Source: a candidate division CSSED10-310 bacterium (GTDB taxonomy: Bacteria; CSSED10-310; JAFGDC01). From it: a stretch of 7,235 bases of DNA. The notes under the pieces were generated by a model. It saw only the letters and a list, made by a program, of their open reading frames with translations, was not told the origin of the DNA and ran no database searches. Below are positions 1-5,042 of this stretch, one piece after another (positions within the stretch are counted from its first letter, which is position 1; the number at the start of each line of letters is the position of its first letter). The stretch is from the NCBI GenBank assembly GCA_016932295.1, contig JAFGDC010000092.1, positions 1 to 7,235 on the forward strand. Direction: 5' to 3'. Made by a program: the position numbers and the translations under genes.

Positions 1-103
1 ACCGCCGCTGGAGGCACGCAACGGCTTGCGTCGTCAGGCAACCTCTCCTCACTATTGATCCACCTCAGGCGTATATCGAAACAAAAGATTGCTGCTTCCA
101 TCA

Positions 104-132
104 TTGACATACACGGACACATCGCTTACGAT
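104..132 (+). promoter_or_regulatory. Predicted sigma70-type promoter for the DUF4190/pilin-like gene
   Basis: A perfect -35 hexamer TTGACA (104-109) is separated by exactly 17 bp from TACGAT (127-132), which matches four of six positions of the -10 consensus, including the key T, A, A and T. Transcription would begin near 138-140 and give a leader of about 150 nt before the ATG at 290. The local AT-richness suits a promoter. This is a pattern match only; sigma factor preferences of this organism are unknown. Confidence 0.45.
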
Positions 133-245
133 CCTATTAAACATGTGGATTTCCAGACAAACTTTTCAGGTGATCGAGCAGTACTTACAGAATCAATCTC
201 GAAAATTGTTTTGGAGTCTCCTGTTAAGCAAGGGTAGGGTTTCTA

Positions 246-255
246 GGTGGCCACC
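246..255. repeat. 10-bp perfect palindrome GGTGGCCACC
   Basis: The ten bases are fully self-complementary and lie 34 bp before the ATG at 290, inside the presumed 5' leader. An overlapping option pairs AGGGT (236-240) with ACCCT (253-257) across a 12-nt loop. It could be a small operator or a leader hairpin. There is no T-tract after it, so it is not a typical intrinsic terminator. A palindrome this short can arise by chance, so function is unproven. Confidence 0.4.
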
Positions 256-272
256 CTGAATGCTTCAACGGC

Positions 273-281
273 GAGGAAAGG
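273..281 (+). promoter_or_regulatory. Ribosome binding site deciding the start at 290
   Basis: GAGGAAAGG lies 8 nt before the ATG at 290, a strong Shine-Dalgarno match at ideal spacing. An in-frame ATG at 260 would add ten basic residues but lies upstream of this site and has no comparable sequence of its own. This is why 290 is chosen as the start. Confidence 0.75.
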
Positions 282-289
282 CGGTAAAG

Positions 290-973
290 ATGGGTAATAT
301 CGAACCTTCGAATCAGACAGGAGACATGGGTACGCAACCGAGTCCGTTATCGACCAACGGGATGGCGCTCTGGTCACTGATCACAGGTCTGTTCTCGTTT
401 TGTGTGCCCCTCCTGGGTATACTCGCGATCATCCTGGGCGTGCTTGGGATAGGTAACATCAACAAGACCGGGCAAGGCGGCAGGAACCTGGCCATCGCCG
501 GCATTGTGCTGGGCAGTCTCGGCGTGCTGTTCATCCTGATGATCCTGCCGGCAATCGCCATTCCATCCTTGCTGCGGTCACGGATGTCCGCCAACGAGGC
601 GTGCATGATTGGCTCCCTGAAAACGATTGCCGCCGGTCAGACCGATTACAACAACAACGCTTCACCACACACCTACACAGGCAGCCTTGCCTGCCTGGGC
701 AGCGGCCAGGGCGCTGGTGGAGTCCAATTCATAGACCCGCAACTGGCGACGGGAGTCAAATCGGGGTATTCCTTCGAACTGGTGGCTGGCGAACCCATCG
801 AATCGGGGATGCAGGAATACGGCGCCTCGATCTGGACGTGGTCCGCGACCGCCTGGCCCATCGACTACCGCAGCACCGGCGTGAGATCGGCGTACGTCGA
901 CGAAACCGGTATTGTACGGGCCGGTGACGAAGGCGGCGGCAAGGCCACTATTGACACGCCGGAACTCTACTGA
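290..973 (+). CDS. DUF4190 / type IV pilin-like fusion membrane protein
   Basis: A 227-residue protein of unknown exact function, probably anchored in the cytoplasmic membrane with its C-terminal domain outside. After a polar N-terminus rich in Gln, Ser and Pro (1-23), residues 24-55 and 66-95 form two long hydrophobic helices rich in Gly, Leu and Ile. They are joined by a short loop (N-I-N-K-T-G-Q-G-G-R), the typical DUF4190 pattern. The end of the second helix runs directly into a type IV pilin-like helix (AIAIPSLL, then RSRMSANEA and GSLKTI at about 88-113). A small globular domain follows, with the pilin-style C-terminal pattern of G-x-R-S-A-Y-V-D-E-T-G-I-V-R at 197-210. Two cysteines (105, 135) could form a disulfide. 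No prepilin peptidase motif (GFTLIE-like) is present: the position equivalent to pilin Glu5 is Gly75. It is therefore unlikely to be processed as a standard pilin and more likely displays a pilin-like head from a fixed anchor. The next gene starts 55 bp downstream. Confidence 0.82.
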   Translation: MGNIEPSNQTGDMGTQPSPLSTNGMALWSLITGLFSFCVPLLGILAIILGVLGIGNINKTGQGGRNLAIAGIVLGSLGVLFILMILPAIAIPSLLRSRMSANEACMIGSLKTIAAGQTDYNNNASPHTYTGSLACLGSGQGAGGVQFIDPQLATGVKSGYSFELVAGEPIESGMQEYGASIWTWSATAWPIDYRSTGVRSAYVDETGIVRAGDEGGGKATIDTPELY

Positions 974-1028
974 TCCCGGCAACACCAGGTTTGAAGAAAA
1001 CTCCACAACCTGAACATGGGTGTATCAT

Positions 1029-1496
1029 ATGATAATCGGCGCGCAATTCGAAGGTGACGACAACCTGGTTCTCATGGAGTTGCAATCACGATGGTATGGC
1101 AACTCACTGGGAATGATCGTGGCCCACGCGACCGATCACTACCGGTATGCCCAGCGGCTGCTGGGAATGGTCTCGGAAACCGGTCAGAAACTCGCTGCCC
1201 TGCGCGGTTTCGATCACCGGCCGCTGCAGTACTTCCACGACATGCTGGCGGCCGCGTTCAGACTGCACCTGAAGCGGAGTGGTCAAACACCCGCGGACGA
1301 GGACCTCGAATACACCTGGGGGCGATTCCTGGCGATGAGACTCGATTCGTTGTACGAAGAGTATGAAGTGGTACGCGCGGTGGCCGACGCCATCTGCTAT
1401 CCCAACCCGGACGAACGGGGCATGGCCGCCGAGGAAATCCTCTACAACGCCGCGCAAAACGAACTGGAACGACTGCGCCCGAACCAATCATTCTGA
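1029..1496 (+). CDS. Hypothetical small helical protein
   Basis: I do not recognise this 155-residue protein. It has no signal peptide, membrane helix or obvious catalytic motif and looks cytoplasmic. It appears almost entirely alpha-helical, with amphipathic stretches around residues 11-52, 64-84, 92-123 and 132-150, and is rich in Leu, Ala, Glu, Arg, Tyr and His. There is a His/Tyr cluster near 33-40 (H-A-T-D-H-Y-R-Y) and a single Cys at 123. The codon pattern and GC-rich third positions match the flanking genes, supporting real coding. The start is uncertain. ATG at 1029 has a weak GGGTG 6 nt upstream, while an in-frame GTG at 1020 would add three residues and has no ribosome binding site. 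It lies 55 bp after the pilin-like gene and 99 bp before the propeller gene on the same strand, so co-transcription is possible. Its compact helical character would suit an adaptor or regulator, but that is a guess. Confidence 0.7.
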   Translation: MIIGAQFEGDDNLVLMELQSRWYGNSLGMIVAHATDHYRYAQRLLGMVSETGQKLAALRGFDHRPLQYFHDMLAAAFRLHLKRSGQTPADEDLEYTWGRFLAMRLDSLYEEYEVVRAVADAICYPNPDERGMAAEEILYNAAQNELERLRPNQSF

Positions 1497-1584
1497 CCAC
1501 CGGACGACGCACTTCTCCCGGTTCCAGCAACCCTTGTATTTCCCGGCAGGGCGGACTACGCTTTACATGGATGACACTTGCCAC

Positions 1585-1589
1585 GGGAG
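1585..1589 (+). promoter_or_regulatory. Ribosome binding site deciding the start at 1596
   Basis: GGGAG lies 6 nt before the ATG at 1596. Starting there gives a classic signal peptide (Met-Lys-Glu-Arg, then a hydrophobic core). The longer in-frame TTG start at 1578 would place the ribosome binding site inside the coding sequence and put an acidic, non-signal-like extension ahead of it, so it is rejected. Confidence 0.7.
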
Positions 1590-1595
1590 TTCATT

Positions 1596-3674
1596 ATGAA
1601 AGAAAGGTTATTCAATGTCCTGCCGGCCATATTGGCCGCCTGCTGCGCACTCTCCGGTGTCGCCGCCGCCGATCCCTATACGCCGAACTGGATCTGGGAG
1701 GATGAGGAGGCGGACGAGGTGTTCATGTCCTACCGTCCGTTGGCCATCACGCCGGACGGCGCGTTCTGCGCGGCGGTAACCAGGAAAAGCGGCAACGACA
1801 CCAGCGCCCTGGCGGTTTTCGAGACCACCTCTCCCTGGCCCATCCTGCGCCGGGAGTACAGCGGTCAGGATGCCAGGTGCGTGGCCTTGTCCGATAACGG
1901 GCAGAGGATCGCCTGCAGCGTGGGCATGACCGTCTATGTATACGAGCTACCCGATACGCTGATCCTGGAGCATACCGACAGCAGCGGCTGGATGAAGAGC
2001 GTGGCGTTGAGCGCCGACGGCTCCCGGCTTGCATTTTCCAATTACCTCCCGAACGGCACGTACAGAGGCAAAATATATTTTTACGACCTCGATACCGGAA
2101 GTTTCCTGTGGTCCGATTGCCCTGGTGAAGATGTGGGCGTGGCGGCGCGGCTCCATGAAACCCTCATGTCGGAGGACGGTCTGCATGTGATCGGCATGTT
2201 TGGCGGCGGCCTGATGGGTGATCCAGGCTATGTCGTTTGTTATGACACGGATTCGCCGACACCGTCCGTCCCGGCGTGGATAACGCAGCCCCTCTCCCCG
2301 TGCTGGACCATAGACGGAGCGTACAGCAGGGACGGCAGCTATTTCACCTTCTCAACATGGTGCAGTAACCAGTTGTTCGACTTGTCGCCGCCGGTAGCCG
2401 GAGAAAAAGAGCCGATCTGGACGGAAAGCGGCGGCGGGCAGGCAACTTACAGCCATTACAGCGACCTGTCCAGGGGAGCGGGAGTGGTATGCCGGTTCTC
2501 GGATGCCTGGATGGATTCAGGGGTCATGGGCCTGGTCAAGGTCTGCGACGGCAGCGACGGTTCCACCATCTGGTCCCAGGAATATCCATGGGGACCTGTG
2601 GGCGCGGTTTCCGGAGATGGTTCCCGGGTGGTCTTTTCACCATCGGATCTGGAGGAGGGTGAGGAGGGGTATCATTACGTCTATGATCTGGATGTAGGTG
2701 AAATCATATGGACGGCACCCTGTATCGGCCATGTGGTGATCGACGAGGCAGGCGATACGATCCTGCTGGGAGGCGGCGCGTATCATCCGAACTATACAAG
2801 TGATCCCCTTCGGCTCATCAGACCCGAACCCAATGAACCGCCGGTCTGCGCCATCACCGCGCCGACGGCGGGCGGGACGGTGGCGGGCACGGTGCTGGTG
2901 ACCGGCACGGCCGGAGATAGCGACGACACGATCCGCAATGTCGAGGTGATCACCCCATGGGGAGTTCAGTGCGCCGCTTCGAGCACCGGATTCGCCGAAT
3001 GGGAACTGTTGGTGGACCTGGTGGGGGCACCGACCGGAGAGTTCACCATCCGGGCCCGGGCCGTGGACCACCGCTACAAGTACGGCGTCTGGCACGATGT
3101 AACGGTAACCATCGCGGAAGCGACCGCCACTCCCACCCCCACCGTCCCCCTACCTACCGTCACATGCACGCCCTTGGTTCCCTCCCCCACCGAACCGCCG
3201 GTATCGCCGACTACGGTCGTCACCGTCACCCCCGGCACTACTCCCGCCGCCCCCGATACTCCCACGCCCCCGCCCACGGCGATGCCAACGACGCCTCCGA
3301 CACCGACCGCAATCCAGACCCTTGCCGTTCACCTGCTGCTGCCGGCTGCCCGTTTCCGGGCCGGTGATACGTTTTTTCTTGACCTGATCACGGTGAATCC
3401 GGAACCGGCGATGGCCGACGTGCCAATGGTCATCATGCTGGAAGTGCATGGCGTGTATTTCATGTGGCCATCCTGGCGCACCATCGATGCCGGTTTCGAC
3501 TATGCGATGCGGACACTACCCACCGGGTTGTTCTCACACGAAATCATCACCCCCCTGATCTGGCCCGAAAACGTGGGCACCCAGGCGGGATTGTTGTTCT
3601 ACGGCGCGCTGTTAAGCTCCGATATGACCGAATTGCGCTGTCCGCTGGATGTCATTCTGTGGGGATACGAATGA
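1596..3674 (+). CDS. Secreted beta-propeller protein with Ig-like domain, Thr/Pro linker and C-terminal module
   Basis: A 692-residue exported protein. Residues 1-25 form a signal peptide (M-K-E-R, hydrophobic core, cleavage near G-V-A-A-A). Residues about 45-410 form a beta-propeller of the WD40/YVTN/quinoprotein type. I count eight repeats of a strand-turn motif of the form (L/V/Y)-S-x-D-G-x-x-(hydrophobic), near 52, 98, 138, 191, 243, 291, 338 and 382, several followed by Y-D-L-D-x-G and then I/L-W. Residues about 415-507 resemble a bacterial Ig-like domain (starts P-P-V-C-A-I-T-A-P, with an aromatic and V-T-V-T-I ending). Residues 509-574 are a low-complexity Thr/Pro linker. Residues 575-692 form a compact beta-rich C-terminal module with aromatic and Pro-Trp patterns, ending in L-W-G-Y-E. 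I recall similar end modules after Pro/Thr linkers in secreted proteins of poorly cultured bacteria, but cannot confirm a family name. No enzymatic residues are evident, so binding or surface scaffolding is the likeliest role. It ends 29 bp from the convergent SGNH gene. Confidence 0.85.
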   Translation: MKERLFNVLPAILAACCALSGVAAADPYTPNWIWEDEEADEVFMSYRPLAITPDGAFCAAVTRKSGNDTSALAVFETTSPWPILRREYSGQDARCVALSDNGQRIACSVGMTVYVYELPDTLILEHTDSSGWMKSVALSADGSRLAFSNYLPNGTYRGKIYFYDLDTGSFLWSDCPGEDVGVAARLHETLMSEDGLHVIGMFGGGLMGDPGYVVCYDTDSPTPSVPAWITQPLSPCWTIDGAYSRDGSYFTFSTWCSNQLFDLSPPVAGEKEPIWTESGGGQATYSHYSDLSRGAGVVCRFSDAWMDSGVMGLVKVCDGSDGSTIWSQEYPWGPVGAVSGDGSRVVFSPSDLEEGEEGYHYVYDLDVGEIIWTAPCIGHVVIDEAGDTILLGGGAYHPNYTSDPLRLIRPEPNEPPVCAITAPTAGGTVAGTVLVTGTAGDSDDTIRNVEVITPWGVQCAASSTGFAEWELLVDLVGAPTGEFTIRARAVDHRYKYGVWHDVTVTIAEATATPTPTVPLPTVTCTPLVPSPTEPPVSPTTVVTVTPGTTPAAPDTPTPPPTAMPTTPPTPTAIQTLAVHLLLPAARFRAGDTFFLDLITVNPEPAMADVPMVIMLEVHGVYFMWPSWRTIDAGFDYAMRTLPTGLFSHEIITPLIWPENVGTQAGLLFYGALLSSDMTELRCPLDVILWGYE
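3119..3316 (+). repeat. Low-complexity C-rich DNA encoding a Thr/Pro linker
   Basis: This segment encodes residues 509-574 of the propeller protein, composed almost wholly of Thr, Pro, Val, Ala and Ser. The DNA is strongly C-rich and G-poor on the + strand, with several runs of three to five C. The repeats are irregular and not exact tandem copies. In exported proteins such segments usually act as extended, flexible and possibly glycosylated spacers. Here it separates the propeller/Ig part from the C-terminal module. Confidence 0.75.
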
Positions 3675-3703
3675 GTTCCCGGTGATGGAACACGGCTGGA
3701 AAG
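3675..3703. other. Convergent gene junction
   Basis: Only 29 bp separate the stop of the + strand propeller gene (TGA at 3672-3674) from the stop of the - strand hydrolase gene (TAA read from 3706-3704). Several short complementary stretches overlap here. GTTCC (3675-3679) pairs with GGAAC (3687-3691), GGAAA (3698-3702) pairs with TTTCC (3707-3711), and ATGGAAC (3685-3691) pairs with GTTCCAT (3719-3725). None is a GC-rich stem followed by a T-run, so no canonical intrinsic terminator is visible. Termination may be factor-dependent or helped by these weak hairpins. Confidence 0.5.
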
Positions 3704-4948
3704 TTATTTCCTTTGCAGGTTCCATTCCAGTTCCAGGACATCGGCGATGTGTTCCGCCATCAGGCTGTACCCGAGGGATCTGCCGTCAGGCTCCGCCTCC
3801 AGGCAGTGCACATAGTCGGCATAAACCTGCTCCCTGCAGTCCTTGAACAAATCCAACATACTCACCACCGGCACACCTTCTTGCCGTAATTTCAGCAATT
3901 CATCCACCATCAACTGGTAATCATCTCTGTAACCATCATCACCCATCACGGCACGTTCCATCCTGGTCAGGTTTTTCTGAATGGGGGGAACCGGCTGCAG
4001 AAACGAGACGGATCGCACTCCCATACTCTCCGCCGAAGCATGCATGGCACGCATGAAGTGCTTGTATCTGCTTAAAAAATGCGCCTTTTTTCTTGCTTTC
4101 GACCAGTCCGCTGGCAGCCTGAAAAAGTCGTCATAACACGGTTTGGGTATCCCCTCCCTGTGTTTCTGATCCCAATTCGACAAGCGTGTCCGAAATGCTT
4201 TGGATACAAGGTAGATAAACGCCGAATGTTTGAAGACCGGATGGTGCAGCGCGAGCAGGTAAGAGCGTTCCACCATGTAAGCCGCCAGGATGTGTTCATA
4301 TCCATAACCGGCATCCGCATGCAAAAAGGCGAAATCCTCAGCCGGGTAGGTCAGATCCTTGTTGAAACCCTCCCCACACGCACAGACCAGTTCATTGAAA
4401 CCTTCAATGGTTATGAACCCGTCGATGACATCGCCGAACAGCAGGAGCATGATGAACTGTTGTGGGTGCTTCCAGCCTCCCCGTGCGCCGTTCAGCACAA
4501 CCGCAGGCCTGCCCTGAAAATCGTACCGTTCATTCAGGATGTCCTGAAAATACCTGATTCCCGCCGGGCGCTCCTGGGCAAATTGAGTGGCCACAGAGCC
4601 GCCGCTGACCAGGATGGTGAAAGTTTTGTCATCCTTGGACAGGGGGAAATCCGGCCCGAACATGCCGACATTGTTCGAACCGCTTCTTGCATCATTCCGT
4701 CTTTCGGTGGAGATCAGATACGGGTGCGGGCAATCGCAGTCGATGATGCTTTTCGCCTGAGCCAGCCGCTGAACGATGTACGTATTTCCTCGTTCCGCCA
4801 GGAGAAGACGATCACGCGCGCAGGTCCCAACGGATACCAGGAAATACAGCCTGCCGGCAAGTTCCACAAGGACGACCGCGACAATTGTGCCGAATAACAG
4901 CGCCATGGAAATGCGGAAGTATTTCTTTACGCCCGACACTCCATGCAT
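3704..4948 (-). CDS. Membrane-anchored SGNH/GDSL-type hydrolase
   Basis: A 414-residue protein of the SGNH hydrolase superfamily, whose members cleave ester bonds in lipids or in acylated/acetylated glycans; the substrate here is unknown. After a short basic N-terminus (V-K-K-Y-F-R), residues 14-39 form a single transmembrane segment or signal anchor, placing the catalytic domain outside the cytoplasm. The family blocks appear in order. The nucleophile block is I-L-V-S-G-G-S-V-A with Ser118 (GGS instead of GDS). The block II glycine lies within V-L-N-G-A-R-G-G at 151-158. Block III is E-G-F-N-E with Asn185 (GFNE in place of GxND). The final D-x-x-H is Asp378-Tyr-Val-His381. All expected catalytic positions are thus kept, and an active enzyme is likely. 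Length is above the minimal SGNH fold because of a helical, His/Lys-rich insertion at about 200-300. The start is supported by a strong ribosome binding site. Base composition looks less GC-rich than the neighbouring transglutaminase-like gene. It lies 94 bp downstream of that gene with no clear promoter between, so an operon is plausible. Confidence 0.82.
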   Translation of the reverse strand: MHGVSGVKKYFRISMALLFGTIVAVVLVELAGRLYFLVSVGTCARDRLLLAERGNTYIVQRLAQAKSIIDCDCPHPYLISTERRNDARSGSNNVGMFGPDFPLSKDDKTFTILVSGGSVATQFAQERPAGIRYFQDILNERYDFQGRPAVVLNGARGGWKHPQQFIMLLLFGDVIDGFITIEGFNELVCACGEGFNKDLTYPAEDFAFLHADAGYGYEHILAAYMVERSYLLALHHPVFKHSAFIYLVSKAFRTRLSNWDQKHREGIPKPCYDDFFRLPADWSKARKKAHFLSRYKHFMRAMHASAESMGVRSVSFLQPVPPIQKNLTRMERAVMGDDGYRDDYQLMVDELLKLRQEGVPVVSMLDLFKDCREQVYADYVHCLEAEPDGRSLGYSLMAEHIADVLELEWNLQRK

Positions 4949-4955
4949 TGCACGA

Positions 4956-4962
4956 TCTCCTC
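4956..4962 (-). promoter_or_regulatory. Ribosome binding site of the SGNH hydrolase gene
   Basis: On the - strand GAGGAGA lies 7 nt before the ATG whose first base is 4948. This is an excellent Shine-Dalgarno match at ideal spacing and fixes the start of the hydrolase. Confidence 0.75.
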
Positions 4963-4974
4963 TGGATTGGAAAC

Positions 4975-5029
4975 GTCCCTGACCATGACGATGATCCGGT
5001 CGAGACGGTCAGGCACAGGAGTCAGGGAC
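4975..5029 (-). repeat. 9-bp inverted repeat between transglutaminase-like and hydrolase genes
   Basis: GTCCCTGAC (4975-4983) is the exact reverse complement of GTCAGGGAC (5021-5029), enclosing 37 nt. The inner arm can instead pair over 7 bp: CCTGACC (4978-4984) with GGTCAGG (5007-5013), loop 22 nt. The two pairings exclude each other, because both use 4978-4983. In the - strand transcript the structure lies after the transglutaminase-like stop and ends about 12 nt before the hydrolase ribosome binding site. It could stabilise the upstream message, partly terminate, or tune hydrolase translation. There is no T-run after either stem. The repeat is certain; its function is inferred. Confidence 0.5.
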
Positions 5030-5042
5030 AGCTCAGGTTATT

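Larger units (their letters stand above)
1..289. other. AT-richer leader region without a convincing gene
   Basis: This stretch precedes the first clear gene and is visibly richer in A and T than the rest of the window, especially from about 60 to 235. One + strand frame is open from the left edge to a stop at 235-237 (78 codons in the window, with a TTG at 55). Its translation is a mix of basic and hydrophilic residues with no motif I recognise, and no ribosome binding site precedes the TTG. Two other + strand frames are also open from the edge, ending near 59 and 107. The 3' end of an upstream gene could therefore lie here, but I cannot tell which frame it would use. The region does hold a promoter-like element, a palindrome and the ribosome binding site of the next gene, listed separately. 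Confidence 0.5.

Noticed and set aside
986..1012. Short hairpin CAGGTT/AACCTG after the pilin-like gene
   Set aside because: The stem is 6 bp with a 15-nt loop and no T-run, too weak to call a terminator.
1534..1562. Possible promoter TTGTAT-17-TACGCT before the propeller gene
   Set aside because: Only three of six bases match at each hexamer, which is expected by chance in a 99-bp gap.
2637..3095. Antisense open frame (152 codons) under the propeller gene
   Set aside because: The sense frame has a signal peptide, repeats and domains. The antisense product is rich in Arg, His and Gly and shows no family pattern.
3128..3192. Possible G-quadruplex on the - strand in the linker DNA
   Set aside because: Only three close runs of three or more G are present. 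The next run is about 25 nt away, so a stable four-run structure is not supported; the C-richness is explained by Pro/Thr codons.
4079..4897. A 272-codon open frame on the + strand opposite the SGNH hydrolase
   Set aside because: It is fully antisense to a gene with intact catalytic motifs and a strong ribosome binding site. No motif or good start signal supports the + frame.
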